Shown here: piece by piece, positions 9,501 through 18,811 of the stretch | Numbering within the stretch: position 1 is the stretch's first letter | Layout of the letters: each line of letters starts with the position of its first letter | Origin: Jeotgalibaca dankookensis | GTDB lineage: Bacteria; Bacillota; Bacilli; Lactobacillales; Aerococcaceae | DNA length: 64,000 nt | NCBI RefSeq assembly: GCF_002005405.1 | Contig: NZ_CP019728.1 | Location: forward strand, 1,894,001 to 1,958,000 | Reading direction: 5' to 3' | Made by a program: the position numbers and the translations under genes | The notes under the pieces: model-generated | What the model was told of the DNA's origin: nothing | What the model saw: only the letters and a program-made list of their open reading frames with translations | Databases searched by the model: none

Positions 9501-10601
9501 ATGGAAGATATAGTCATCGTGATTAATCCGGGGTCAACGTCAACGAAAGTCGCTTGTTTCTCAAATGGAGCGTTACTTGCCGATGAAACGATTAGACATA
9601 CGACAGACGAAATTTCGAAATTTGAAGGAATCGCGGAACAATTAACATATAGGAAAGAAATGATTAATAGATTTATTGAAAAGCAAAATATTAAGCCTAA
9701 AGATGTACAAGCAGTAGTCGGTAGAGGTGGACTTTTGCGACCGATACCAGGTGGAACGTATTTAGTTGATGAAACCATGGTCGAAGATTTGAAATCTGCC
9801 AAGTATGGGTCGCATGCATCAAATCTAGGTGGCGTTTTAGCATATGAATTTAGTAAAAAATATGGCATACCTGCTTATATCGTTGATCCAGTTGTCGTAG
9901 ACGAGTTCCATCCTCTTGCACGCCTATCAGGATTAAAAGGGATTGAAAGGCGGAGTGTTGGGCATGCTTTGAATCAAAAAGCAGTTGGCCGAAAAATATT
10001 AGCTGACAATGGTAAAGAATATGAAAAGAGTAACATCATTGTTGCCCATTTAGGTGGAGGTATTAGCATAGGTGCACATCAAAAAGGCGAAATGGTAGAT
10101 GTTGTCAATGGTTTGGACGGAGAAGGTCCCTATTCACCGGAAAGAACTGGCTCTCTACCCTTAATTGATTTTGCAGCATACATTCAAACTGAAGATATGA
10201 CTATAAAAGAAGTTAAGTCACTAATAGCAGGTAAGGGTGGTATTAAGTCCTATCTCAATGAAATTGATTTAAGAATTATCACTGAACAAATTGAAAATGG
10301 TGATAAAAAAGCACAATACTATATTGACGGTATGTGTTACCAAATATCAAAATCTATTGGTGAAATGGCAACTGTTTTAGCGGGAAAAGTAGATTACATC
10401 ATTCTAACAGGTGGAGCTAGTTATTCGGAGTACATCGTTAATCAAATCAAAAAAAATACCGAATGGATAGCACCCGTTGAAGTGTATGCAGGAGAAATGG
10501 AAATGAGTGCGTTGTATCAAGGTGCTGTTCGGATTTTTGAAGGGAAAGAGAAAGCACGCGATTACAAAGAGGCCAAAATTAGGAAAGCTGAGGTAAATTA
10601 A
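9501..10601 (+). CDS. buk: butyrate kinase
   Basis: Transfers the phosphate of butyryl or branched acyl phosphate to ADP, giving ATP and the free acid (isobutyrate, isovalerate or 2-methylbutyrate in this context). 366 residues of the acetate/propionate/butyrate kinase (ASKHA) fold: INPGSTSTKVA at the N-terminus, VAHLGGGISIGAH in the phosphate-binding region and ILTGGASYSEYI near the C-terminus. GGGAGGT precedes the ATG. It is 30 bp after ptb and only 2 bp before bkdD, so translation of the latter is probably coupled. Confidence 0.93.
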   Translation: MEDIVIVINPGSTSTKVACFSNGALLADETIRHTTDEISKFEGIAEQLTYRKEMINRFIEKQNIKPKDVQAVVGRGGLLRPIPGGTYLVDETMVEDLKSAKYGSHASNLGGVLAYEFSKKYGIPAYIVDPVVVDEFHPLARLSGLKGIERRSVGHALNQKAVGRKILADNGKEYEKSNIIVAHLGGGISIGAHQKGEMVDVVNGLDGEGPYSPERTGSLPLIDFAAYIQTEDMTIKEVKSLIAGKGGIKSYLNEIDLRIITEQIENGDKKAQYYIDGMCYQISKSIGEMATVLAGKVDYIILTGGASYSEYIVNQIKKNTEWIAPVEVYAGEMEMSALYQGAVRIFEGKEKARDYKEAKIRKAEVN

Positions 10602-10603
10602 GT

Positions 10604-12016
10604 ATGGCAAGAGAAACAGATTTACTCATTTTAGGGGGAGGCACAGGAGGTTATGTAGCCGCCATTCGAGCTGCTCAAAAAGGTATGAAAGTGGTCATTG
10701 TAGAGAAAGATAAACTGGGAGGAACTTGCCTGCACAGAGGTTGTATCCCATCTAAAGCATTACTGCGTAGTGCCGAAGTACACGATACCATGAAGAAGTC
10801 TGCAGAATTTGGGATTGAAAATGAAGGCGGTTTCAAAGTTAATTTTTCAAAAATTCAAGAACGAAAACAAGCAATCGTCGATCAATTGCATCAAGGAGTT
10901 CAAGCACTCTGTAAAAAAAATAAAATCACTATTTTACATGGGACCGGCGCTGTTTTAGGACCATCTATCTTTTCACCAGTGTCAGGGGCTATAGCAGTTA
11001 CGTTTGACGATCCTGAAGTAGAAGAAGAAATTATTGTTCCAAAAAAAGTAATTATCGCAACGGGATCAACGCCACACACCTTACCAGCACTTCCACTAGA
11101 TGAAGAAATGATTCTTTCATCAAATGGTATGTTGGAATTAGAACAACTACCAGAATCTATTGCAATTGTAGGCGGTGGCGTAATTGGTGTTGAATGGGCA
11201 TCTTTATTAAATAGCTTAGGTGTGTCCGTTACATTAATTGAATTTCTAGATCGGTTAGTCGTAAACGAAAGTAAGTCAATTTCAAAAGAGTTGAAAAAAT
11301 CATTTGAAAAACGCGGCATCACCGTTAAATTGAATAGTGAAGTCGTTTCCGCAGAGAAATCAAAAAAACAAGTTCATTTAAAAATTAAAGATCAAGATGA
11401 CGTAGTTGTTGAGAAAGTAATGGTCGCTATTGGCCGTAAGCCCAACGTTAATAAAATTGGTTTACAAAATACTTCCATCAAATACGACAACAAAGGCATT
11501 CAGGTGAATGAATTTTATCAAACAGCTGAAGGTCATATTTATGCGATAGGTGATTGTATTGATACCTTACAACTTGCCCATGTTGCTATGAAAGAGGGAG
11601 AAATTGCTGTTAGTCATATGCTAAATGAAGCAGTTGAACCGATAAATTATGTAAATGTACCAAGAGCTACCTATACAAATCCAGAAATTGCTAGTGTCGG
11701 TTACACAAAAGAAACATTGCCAGAAAACCGCAAAGTTAAGATGGGTACTTTTAACTTTAATGGTAACGGAAAAGCTTTAATTACAGGAGGAGACTTAGGG
11801 TTTGTAGAAGTCATTCGGGATGAAGAAACAGATGATTTATTGGGTGTATCAATTATTGGGCCTCATGCAACAGACCTTATCTCAGAAGCAAGTACATCTA
11901 TATACCTAGATGCAACACCATTGGAACTGGGTGAAGCAATCCATCCGCATCCAACGCTATCAGAGGCTATTCAAGAAGCAGCGCTTGATACTTATAAAAT
12001 GGCAATACATAAATAG
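10604..12016 (+). CDS. bkdD: dihydrolipoyl dehydrogenase (E3 of branched-chain 2-oxoacid dehydrogenase)
   Basis: FAD enzyme that reoxidises the dihydrolipoyl group of E2 with NAD+. 470 residues: FAD-binding GGGTGGYVAAIRAA at the N-terminus, redox disulfide motif GGTCLHRGCIPSK, NAD-binding VGGGVIGVEWASL, and the C-terminal dimerisation domain with the catalytic HPHPTLSE motif. It begins 2 bp after buk and precedes the E1 and E2 genes, so it is the E3 dedicated to this complex rather than that of pyruvate dehydrogenase. Confidence 0.93.
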   Translation: MARETDLLILGGGTGGYVAAIRAAQKGMKVVIVEKDKLGGTCLHRGCIPSKALLRSAEVHDTMKKSAEFGIENEGGFKVNFSKIQERKQAIVDQLHQGVQALCKKNKITILHGTGAVLGPSIFSPVSGAIAVTFDDPEVEEEIIVPKKVIIATGSTPHTLPALPLDEEMILSSNGMLELEQLPESIAIVGGGVIGVEWASLLNSLGVSVTLIEFLDRLVVNESKSISKELKKSFEKRGITVKLNSEVVSAEKSKKQVHLKIKDQDDVVVEKVMVAIGRKPNVNKIGLQNTSIKYDNKGIQVNEFYQTAEGHIYAIGDCIDTLQLAHVAMKEGEIAVSHMLNEAVEPINYVNVPRATYTNPEIASVGYTKETLPENRKVKMGTFNFNGNGKALITGGDLGFVEVIRDEETDDLLGVSIIGPHATDLISEASTSIYLDATPLELGEAIHPHPTLSEAIQEAALDTYKMAIHK

Positions 12017-12030
12017 AAAGAGGGAGAAAA

Positions 12031-13017
12031 ATGGAAAAACTTAAAACAACAGGCTTATCAAAAGAGGAATTGGTCCAAGCATATAAAGATATCCTCATGG
12101 GACGCCGCTTAGATGAGCGTTTATGGCAATTAACTAGAATTGGAAAAACTTCTTTCAATATTTCAGGTCAAGGGGCAGAAGTTGCTCAAGTAGCAATGGC
12201 AATGGCATTTGAACCAGAAAAAGACTATTTCTTACCTTACTATCGTGATATGACAGCTACTTTGACATGGGGTATGACTCCGAAAGATATCATTATGGGA
12301 TCTTTTGGTAAGGATGCTGATCCATCATCGCACGGTCGCCAAATGCCAAACCACTATGGATCAAAGGAACATAATATTGTATCCCATTCATCGACCGTAA
12401 GTACTCAGATACCTTTAGCAACAGGGATAGCCTACGGTGCAATATTAGAAAAATCTGATTTCGTTACACTTACAACAACTGGTGAAGGTTCTTCTAACCA
12501 AGGTGAAGTACATGAAGCAATGAACTTTGCTGGAGTAAAAAACTTACCTGTTATTTTTGGAATTGAAAACAACGAATACGCCATATCGGTAGGAACAAAA
12601 GAGCAATATGCCGCAAAGAAATTATCTGATCGTGCAATTGGATACGGATTTGATGGTTTTACAGTTGACGGTAATGATTTCGCAGCTACCTATTTAGCAT
12701 TTAAAAAAGCTGTTAAAAAAGCTCGTGATAAAAAAGGACCAACATTGATTGAGATGATGGTATCACGTTTGACTTCACATTCTGCAGACGATGACCATAC
12801 TATCTACCGTTCTAAAGAAGAGTTAGATAGTTTGAAAGAAAAAGACCCTTTATTAGCCTTTGAAAAACAATTAATTGATGAAGGCTATATGACTAAAGAA
12901 GAAATGCTTGAGCTAGATAAAGACATTAAAGCACAGGTGAACAAAGCGACAGATGATGCTGAAGACATGCCAGACCCAACACCTGAATCATTATATGAAC
13001 AAGTATATGCAGAATAA
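12031..13017 (+). CDS. bkdA: branched-chain 2-oxoacid dehydrogenase E1 alpha subunit
   Basis: Thiamine-diphosphate-dependent decarboxylase subunit acting on the keto acids of valine, leucine and isoleucine. 328 residues; the TPP-binding motif runs from GEGSSNQGEVHEAMNFAG to the NN of IENNEYAIS, and the phosphorylation-loop-like SRLTSHSADDD region is present. AGAGGGAG precedes the ATG. The operon partners (ptb, buk) argue for branched-chain substrates rather than pyruvate or acetoin. Confidence 0.92.
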   Translation: MEKLKTTGLSKEELVQAYKDILMGRRLDERLWQLTRIGKTSFNISGQGAEVAQVAMAMAFEPEKDYFLPYYRDMTATLTWGMTPKDIIMGSFGKDADPSSHGRQMPNHYGSKEHNIVSHSSTVSTQIPLATGIAYGAILEKSDFVTLTTTGEGSSNQGEVHEAMNFAGVKNLPVIFGIENNEYAISVGTKEQYAAKKLSDRAIGYGFDGFTVDGNDFAATYLAFKKAVKKARDKKGPTLIEMMVSRLTSHSADDDHTIYRSKEELDSLKEKDPLLAFEKQLIDEGYMTKEEMLELDKDIKAQVNKATDDAEDMPDPTPESLYEQVYAE

Positions 13018-13046
13018 TCTAAAAATAGAAGGGATGAATAAATGAT

Positions 13047-14033
13047 ATGGTTCAAATGACTTATTTAGAAGCTATTAATAAAGGTATTGAAGAAGAAATG
13101 ACGCGAGATAAGAAAGTTGTTATCTTTGGAGAAGATGTCGGTGGTGTCAAAGGTGGCGTGTTTGGTGCTACACAAGGCTTGGCTGCAAAGTTTGGGGATG
13201 AACGTTGTTTTAATACACCGTTAACAGAAGGTGAGATTGCCGGAATTGCAAATGGACTAGGTCTGATTGGATATCGCGCAATAGGGGAATTTCAATTTGC
13301 CGACTATATGCTTCCAGCGGTAAACCAGATTTTATCAGAAACTGCAAAAATGAGATATAGAACTAAAGGAGATTGGACGACTCCGATTGTCTTTAGAGCG
13401 CCTTACGGTGGTGGTGTACGTGGTGGTTTTTATCATTCACAATCAACAGAAAAAGTATTCTTCGGACAACCAGGATTGAGAATCGTAACTCCATCAAATC
13501 CTTATGACGCTAAAGGAATGATTAAAGCGGCGATACGTTCAGACGATCCAGTTATATTTTATGAGCATAAACGTTTATATCGCTTGTTAAAAGCCGATGT
13601 ACCGGAAGAAGATTATGTTGTATCAATTGATAAAGCACAAGTAGTACGCGAAGGAAGCGATATTACAGTTATTGGCTATGGAATGGTTTTACAGCATGCG
13701 TTAAAAGCGGCAGAAGAGCTTGCTAAAGATGGTATCGATGCAGAAGTCGTTGACGTACGTTCAATTTATCCTTTAGACAAAGAAACGCTTGTCGAAGCGG
13801 CTAAAAAAACCGGTAAAGTATTACTAATTACAGAAGATAATAAAGAAGGTAGTATCATGAGTGAAATTGCAGCTATTATATCAGAAGAAGCATTGTTTGA
13901 CTTAGATGCACCAATCCAACGATTAGCAGGTCCAGATGTTCCAAGTATGGGATATGCGCTTTCGCTTGAAAGAGAGTTCTTAGTGAACGAAGAACAAGTA
14001 TTAGAAGCAATGCGAGAATTAGCTGAATATTAG
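13047..14033 (+). CDS. bkdB: branched-chain 2-oxoacid dehydrogenase E1 beta subunit
   Basis: Pairs with the alpha subunit in the alpha2-beta2 E1 enzyme. 328 residues, transketolase pyrimidine-binding domain (FGEDVGGVKGGVFGAT, TPLTEGEIAG, QFADYMLPA) followed by the transketolase C-terminal domain. The start is ATG 13047 after AGAAGGGA. An overlapping five-codon frame begins at ATG 13042 and ends inside this gene; it may be translation noise or slight translational control. The gene is 30 bp after bkdA and 16 bp before bkdC. Confidence 0.92.
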   Translation: MVQMTYLEAINKGIEEEMTRDKKVVIFGEDVGGVKGGVFGATQGLAAKFGDERCFNTPLTEGEIAGIANGLGLIGYRAIGEFQFADYMLPAVNQILSETAKMRYRTKGDWTTPIVFRAPYGGGVRGGFYHSQSTEKVFFGQPGLRIVTPSNPYDAKGMIKAAIRSDDPVIFYEHKRLYRLLKADVPEEDYVVSIDKAQVVREGSDITVIGYGMVLQHALKAAEELAKDGIDAEVVDVRSIYPLDKETLVEAAKKTGKVLLITEDNKEGSIMSEIAAIISEEALFDLDAPIQRLAGPDVPSMGYALSLEREFLVNEEQVLEAMRELAEY

Positions 14034-14048
14034 TAGGAGGGCACAATA

Positions 14049-15395
14049 ATGAGTATTGAATATGTTAAAATGCCAGGTTTAGGCGAAAGTGTTACAGAAG
14101 CCTCGGTAGTAATGTGGCTCGTAAAACCCGGTGATAAAGTAGAAAAATATGATCCACTAGCAGAAGTTATCTCTGATAAAGTTTCCACAGAGATTCCTTC
14201 AAACCTTGAAGGAACGGTTAAAGAACTATTAATTGAATTAGATGAAGATGTTGAAATTGGTACCAAGATTATGTCAATCGAAGTTGAGGGAGATGGAACC
14301 TCAACCGAGCCAGCAGGTACAGCTAAAACAGAAACAGACAAAGAAGAAAAAGTTACCGAAGAAAAATCAGCACCTGAAGAAAAGAAAGAAAAACCAAAAG
14401 AAAAAGGCGGTCCACGTTTTTCTCCAGCAGTGATGAGATTAGCACAAGAAAATAATATTGATTTAGCTGATGTAGTTGGTACTGGTAAAGATGGAAGAAT
14501 TACACGTAAGGACGTTCAAAATTACGAACCATCCAAAAAAGCAGAAAAAGAGTATCCACAAGAAGAGCCAAAAGAGAAACCAGTTGAAATAGAGTCAGAA
14601 GGAATCATTGCAAGCTCGGGTCAACAAGAGGAAATAACAACTACCCAACCTCAAGACAAAGCAGCACAAAATCGCCCTTACAGTAGCACCGATACAAGAG
14701 ATGAGGTTGTTCCAGCAAGTGGCGTTCGTAAAGCAATAGCTAAGAAAATGGTACAAAGTGTTACCGAAATACCACATGCATGGGTCATGGTTGAAGCGGA
14801 TGTAACAAATATCGTGAAACTACGTAACCAAACAAAAGAAGCGTTTTATTCACAAGAAGGTATCAAACTTTCTTACTTCCCATTCTTTGTAAAAGCAGTT
14901 GTTCAAGCACTGAAGAAAAATCCTAAGATGAATACTTCATGGGATAATGGTAACATCATCTACCATAAAGATATTAACGTATCGATTGCTGTTACTACAG
15001 AAGACAATCTATACGTACCTGTTATCCATAACGCTGATAAGTACTCATTAGCAGGTATTGCGAGTGAGATTAATCGCTTAGCTTCCGATGTTCGAAGTAA
15101 TAAATTGAAATCTGAAGACATGCAAGGTGGTACCTTTACTGTAAATAATACTGGTACGCTCGGATCTGTACAGTCAATGGGAATTATTAACCACCCACAA
15201 GCAGCAATTTTGCAAGTTGAATCTATCAATAAACGCTTAGTTCCTACAGAAGATGGTGGCTTTAAAACAGCAGATATGATTAACCTCAGTTTATCAATTG
15301 ACCACCGTATCCTTGATGGCTTAGCGGCTGGTAAATTCTTGAAAGATGTAAAACAAAACTTAGAGCGTTATTCAAATGAATCTGATCTTTATTAA
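14049..15395 (+). CDS. bkdC: branched-chain 2-oxoacid dehydrogenase E2, dihydrolipoyl acyltransferase
   Basis: Core subunit that carries the acyl group on lipoyl-lysine and transfers it to CoA. 448 residues: one lipoyl domain (about 1-78, lipoylated lysine in SDKVSTE), a Glu/Lys-rich flexible linker, an E3-binding domain (FSPAVMRLAQENNIDLADV), a second linker, and a catalytic domain ending with DHRILDG. GGAGGG precedes the ATG. It is the last gene of the operon, followed by a strong terminator. The Lys/Glu-rich linker codons create spurious frames that were ignored. Confidence 0.93.
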   Translation: MSIEYVKMPGLGESVTEASVVMWLVKPGDKVEKYDPLAEVISDKVSTEIPSNLEGTVKELLIELDEDVEIGTKIMSIEVEGDGTSTEPAGTAKTETDKEEKVTEEKSAPEEKKEKPKEKGGPRFSPAVMRLAQENNIDLADVVGTGKDGRITRKDVQNYEPSKKAEKEYPQEEPKEKPVEIESEGIIASSGQQEEITTTQPQDKAAQNRPYSSTDTRDEVVPASGVRKAIAKKMVQSVTEIPHAWVMVEADVTNIVKLRNQTKEAFYSQEGIKLSYFPFFVKAVVQALKKNPKMNTSWDNGNIIYHKDINVSIAVTTEDNLYVPVIHNADKYSLAGIASEINRLASDVRSNKLKSEDMQGGTFTVNNTGTLGSVQSMGIINHPQAAILQVESINKRLVPTEDGGFKTADMINLSLSIDHRILDGLAAGKFLKDVKQNLERYSNESDLY

Positions 15396-15408
15396 TTTGC
15401 TTTAAAGT

Positions 15409-15452
15409 AGTCATTGCAAAATTTGGACGTAGGAAATTTTGCAATGACTTTT
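15409..15452 (+). terminator. terminator of the ptb-buk-bkd operon
   Basis: AGTCATTGCAAAATTT (15409-15424) pairs with AAATTTTGCAATGACT (15434-15449), followed by a T run. Confidence 0.88.
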
Positions 15453-15525
15453 TAATATTAAAAAATTTAAAAATGAACCATGATACACAAAAACGTTCAG
15501 TTTAAATGACAAGGAGTGTTTAATA

Positions 15526-16572
15526 TTGGCTACAGTAGAAAAAGAGAGACTTTCAGTAAAAGTTTTTATAAATAAAGTCTTAGCGGGTACAGCATTAGGT
15601 ACTATTATTGCATTAATTCCAAACGCTATTTTAACTGCCATTTTAAGTTACGTATCAGATAATCCAGTAGCTGCTATCATTATTCAAGCAGCAGTCACAT
15701 TCCAACTTGCTACCCCTTTAATTATCGGAGGTTTAATTGCTCTCCAATTTGGCCTTAAGCCAGCAGAGATGATGGTCACAGCTGGCGCTGCTTTTGTAGG
15801 GTCTGGCGTTATAAAATTAGGAGACTTGAACACTTATGTTGGGGCAGGTACCGGTGATATCATTAATATTATGATTACAGCCTCCGTTGCGGTTTTGCTA
15901 ATTCGAGCAATTGGCGACAAATTTGGATCCGTTGCCATTATTGCCTTACCCATTTTTGTAGGGATAGGAGCAGGAGTAATAGGCATGCTAACCCTCCCTT
16001 ATGTAACACAAGTTACAGTCGGCATTGGCGCAACTATTAACAGGTTTACGGAATTACAGCCAATCTTAATGAGTGTGTTAATTGCTTGTTCATTTGGCGC
16101 TCTAATTATATCACCTATTACAACGGTCGGTATTTCCTTAGCAATTCAAATAAGTGGGGTTTCAGCAGGAGCAGCAGCCATGGGTATAGCTGCTACAACC
16201 ATTGTTTTGGTTATTAATTCTTGGAAGGTAAATGAATCAGGTGTCACACTCGCTATAGCGCTTGGTGGTATGAAAACAATGATGCCTAATTTATTTAGAA
16301 CTCCTATTATTTTATTACCATGCTTGTTTACAGCAGCAATTTCTTCAATTCCCGTTACAATATTTGGCGTATCTGGAGTGCCTTCTTCTGCGGGATTCGG
16401 TTTAGTAGGTCTCGTAGGTCCGTTAGCTTCTTTAGATGCTGGTCTGGGTGTTGTACCTTTAATTATTAGTTGGTTTATTGTACCCACTCTTGCAGCGTTT
16501 TTAGCGCAGTTTTTATTTGAAAAAGTTTTCAAATTGTATGATCGTGAAAATGTTTTTAAATTTTTAGGGTAA
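15526..16572 (+). CDS. EIIC_2-type PTS membrane protein
   Basis: 348-residue polytopic membrane protein with about ten hydrophobic segments, rich in Gly, Ala and Ile. It resembles the EIIC_2 family of PTS-like permeases, which occur without attached EIIA or EIIB domains. The start is TTG with AAGGAG nine bases upstream. No EIIA or EIIB gene is near; the neighbour is a convergent LysR regulator. Substrate unknown, and I cannot say whether it is phosphotransferase-coupled at all. Confidence 0.72.
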   Translation: MATVEKERLSVKVFINKVLAGTALGTIIALIPNAILTAILSYVSDNPVAAIIIQAAVTFQLATPLIIGGLIALQFGLKPAEMMVTAGAAFVGSGVIKLGDLNTYVGAGTGDIINIMITASVAVLLIRAIGDKFGSVAIIALPIFVGIGAGVIGMLTLPYVTQVTVGIGATINRFTELQPILMSVLIACSFGALIISPITTVGISLAIQISGVSAGAAAMGIAATTIVLVINSWKVNESGVTLAIALGGMKTMMPNLFRTPIILLPCLFTAAISSIPVTIFGVSGVPSSAGFGLVGLVGPLASLDAGLGVVPLIISWFIVPTLAAFLAQFLFEKVFKLYDRENVFKFLG

Positions 16573-16575
16573 GCA

Positions 16576-17466
16576 TTAGTTGTTTTTAATTAAAGAAATC
16601 AACTCATTTATTTCTTTAGAGCAGACGTAATCTTTTCTTAAACCAATTCCTATCGGATAATAATTAAACTTATCCTTTAAAGGAATCCATTTTAGCCCTG
16701 TAACTGAGAAGGTTGACTTATATTCGATTGGTAATAAACAAATAGCACAGGATTGTTTTAAACTGCGGATTAAGATTTGAACATCATTATTGTAAATAGC
16801 AATATTGGGTTGATACCCGTGTGCATGTGCTTGCTCAATTAACATTTTACCAATTTTAAAATCTTCCGTTAAGGAGGCAAAGGACTGATCTTTTAAGTCA
16901 TAGAAAGTTAGCTCCTCTTTTTGACTTAAAGGATTATCTTCAGGTACAACGACATGAACATTATATCCTTTAGTTGTTGTTTCTAAAGGTTCAATATCAA
17001 TGTCTTTTTCTTCTGTATTTGGAAATGATACTAAAGCAATATCAATAAGATTGTTAGCGAGTAAATGTTGTAGTTTATTAGATCCTTCGTGGCGAATATT
17101 TAATTCTACATCTGGGTGCGTAGCGATAAATTGCGAAATTTGTTCCATAAACTGCAAAGAAAATAGTGTAGTAAGACCTAGTCTAATTGATTGCTTTGGT
17201 GAATGTTGTTGCATGGTGCGCATTTCATCCATTAAGTCATCAAAAGAATGAACAATTTTTTTACCTTTCTCATAGAGCATTTTACCAGGTAGAGTTAATT
17301 GAAACGGCTCGTGTTCATGTACGAATAATGGCATATTTAACTCTTGCTCCATTTTTTTTAAGGACAGCGATAGAGTAGGTTGGGTTACAAACAAGTTTCT
17401 TGCAGCTTGGGATATGTTTTTAGCGTCTGCTATTTCTATAAAATACTTTAACTTCTGGATATCCAT
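16576..17466 (-). CDS. LysR-family transcriptional regulator
   Basis: 296 residues: N-terminal winged helix (LKYFIEIADAKNISQAARNLFVTQPTLSLSLKKME split over the first 45 residues) and a C-terminal periplasmic-binding-protein-like effector domain (SIRLGLTTLFSLQF onward). The gene is convergent with the EIIC_2 protein, ending 3 bp from its stop, so it may or may not regulate it. LysR proteins usually act on a divergent target; the divergent gene here is the Dps-like ferritin. A degenerate cre-like sequence lies upstream near 17503-17516. Confidence 0.88.
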   Translation of the reverse strand: MDIQKLKYFIEIADAKNISQAARNLFVTQPTLSLSLKKMEQELNMPLFVHEHEPFQLTLPGKMLYEKGKKIVHSFDDLMDEMRTMQQHSPKQSIRLGLTTLFSLQFMEQISQFIATHPDVELNIRHEGSNKLQHLLANNLIDIALVSFPNTEEKDIDIEPLETTTKGYNVHVVVPEDNPLSQKEELTFYDLKDQSFASLTEDFKIGKMLIEQAHAHGYQPNIAIYNNDVQILIRSLKQSCAICLLPIEYKSTFSVTGLKWIPLKDKFNYYPIGIGLRKDYVCSKEINELISLIKNN

Positions 17467-17598
17467 GACAAACTCCTAACTGACTTTTTTATTATACTCA
17501 CTGTCCATTATATCGCTTACATTTTGAAAAGCAATGTGCGAAAAAGTTAGAACGTAGCGGTTTGAGGTCCATTTCATTAGCAACAGGAAGCACTTCTT

Positions 17599-17627
17599 TT
17601 GATTGCTAGATGTTTAAGTGATACGAT
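17599..17627 (+). promoter_or_regulatory. promoter of the dps-like gene
   Basis: TTGATT (17599-17604) and TACGAT (17622-17627) with a 17-bp spacer, shortly before the AGGAGG ribosome binding site of the ferritin-like gene. Confidence 0.55.
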
Positions 17628-17658
17628 GAAGATAACAAATCAATAGGAGGAAGATATA

Positions 17659-18114
17659 ATGGAAAACAAAGATGTCAACAATGTTTTGAACAAAATCGTT
17701 GCAAGTCACGGTGTATTCTATGTTCGTCTTCACCAATTTCACTGGTTTATTAAAGGATCACACTTTTTCACACTGCACGAAAAGTTTGAAGAACTGTATG
17801 ATGATGTAACAGCTAATATGGATTTAGTTGCAGAGCGTTTACTAGCTTTAGGTGGTCAACCTTACGCAACATTAAACGAGTTTTTAGAACATTCTGTTCT
17901 TGAAGAAAGAGTAGAAGATCGAGACCTTTCTCAAGATAAAATGGTCCAAGCAGTTATTACAGATTTAAGATCAATGGGTAACTTACTAGACGAAGGAATT
18001 ACTCTAACAGATGAAGCGAAAGATTTTCCATCTAATGATATGCTGATTGCTATGAAGGAAGAGGCTGAAAAACAAATTTGGATGCTTAATGCTTACTTAG
18101 GTAATGTAATATAG
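17659..18114 (+). CDS. dps: Dps-like DNA-starvation/mini-ferritin protein
   Basis: 151 residues of the Dps four-helix-bundle family, which store iron and protect DNA by using hydrogen peroxide to oxidise Fe(II) at inter-subunit sites. The ferroxidase signature is visible: His in HQFHWFIKG, the HEKFEELYDDV helix with acidic ligands, and the following LVAERLLALGGQP. AGGAGG precedes the ATG. It has its own promoter and terminator. I see no PerR box and cannot name the regulator. Confidence 0.9.
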   Translation: MENKDVNNVLNKIVASHGVFYVRLHQFHWFIKGSHFFTLHEKFEELYDDVTANMDLVAERLLALGGQPYATLNEFLEHSVLEERVEDRDLSQDKMVQAVITDLRSMGNLLDEGITLTDEAKDFPSNDMLIAMKEEAEKQIWMLNAYLGNVI

Positions 18115-18135
18115 CGACTAAATAATTCAAAACTT

Positions 18136-18184
18136 AAAAAGCAACTAGCTCGTCCTCTTAAGGATTAGCTAGTTGCTTTTTTTA
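18136..18184. terminator. terminator between dps and the convergent channel gene
   Basis: AAAAAGCAACTAGCT (18136-18150) pairs with AGCTAGTTGCTTTTT (18167-18181). The T run overlaps the stop of the convergent gene. Confidence 0.88.
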
Positions 18185-18781
18185 GTACTTACGAGCAGGA
18201 AGTTTCCAGTCGTAAACAAAGGAACAAATTCGTAAAGTAGAAAAGACAATAAACAAAAGGTACTGATATGGGAATGCTTGTTCACCTAAAACCCCCATAA
18301 TCATCCCAATTAAAAATATCCATAGGCCATAAATATTCTTCCCTAAAAGAATAGGTTCTCTTTGCGATAGTAAGTCGCGGATAATCCCACCCCCCGTAGC
18401 GGTTATAACGGCTGAAACAACCACTGCGCTAGCTGGAAGGTTAAGGATGATTGCATTAATAGAACCTTGTATTGCAAAGGCAATGACACCAAACGCATCT
18501 AAAATGTTGGTCCAAAAAAGCTCTCTTTTAATAACTAATTTAGGAAAAAGAATAACAAACGTAATAGAAATCATTGCAACAAGAAAAAGCCTTTCTTGAT
18601 TCCATAACTGATAATCTGAACCTCCAATTAGAACGTGTTGCAAAGCGCCACCGCCAAAAGAAGTCAAAAGACCAAATAAATAAACCGCAAATAAATCATA
18701 TTTTTTCTCCATGGCAATTAATCCACCTTGGAGCGCAAAAGAAACAGTACCAATTATTGCAAAAATATCCCATGTATCCAT
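18182..18781 (-). CDS. TRIC-type (UPF0126) membrane channel protein
   Basis: 199-residue membrane protein with two repeats of the bacterial trimeric intracellular cation channel/glycine-transporter domain. Each half has the helix pair followed by a Gly-rich signature (LLTSFGGGALQHVLIG and ITATGGGIIRDLLSQREP). About seven membrane segments. The family is proposed to conduct potassium; some members were annotated as glycine transporters. Physiological role here unknown. GGAGATATGG is the translation start region. Confidence 0.87.
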   Translation of the reverse strand: MDTWDIFAIIGTVSFALQGGLIAMEKKYDLFAVYLFGLLTSFGGGALQHVLIGGSDYQLWNQERLFLVAMISITFVILFPKLVIKRELFWTNILDAFGVIAFAIQGSINAIILNLPASAVVVSAVITATGGGIIRDLLSQREPILLGKNIYGLWIFLIGMIMGVLGEQAFPYQYLLFIVFSTLRICSFVYDWKLPARKY

Positions 18782-18811
18782 TCCATATCTCCAATCTTAC
18801 TATCTTTTAAG

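Noticed and set aside
13042-13059. A leader peptide before bkdB
   Set aside because: The five-codon frame overlaps the real start and has no amino acid bias; more likely chance.
17503-17516. A cre site upstream of the LysR gene
   Set aside because: TGTAAGCGATATAA on the minus strand fits only 12 of 14 positions and breaks the conserved 3' half; too weak to list as a feature.
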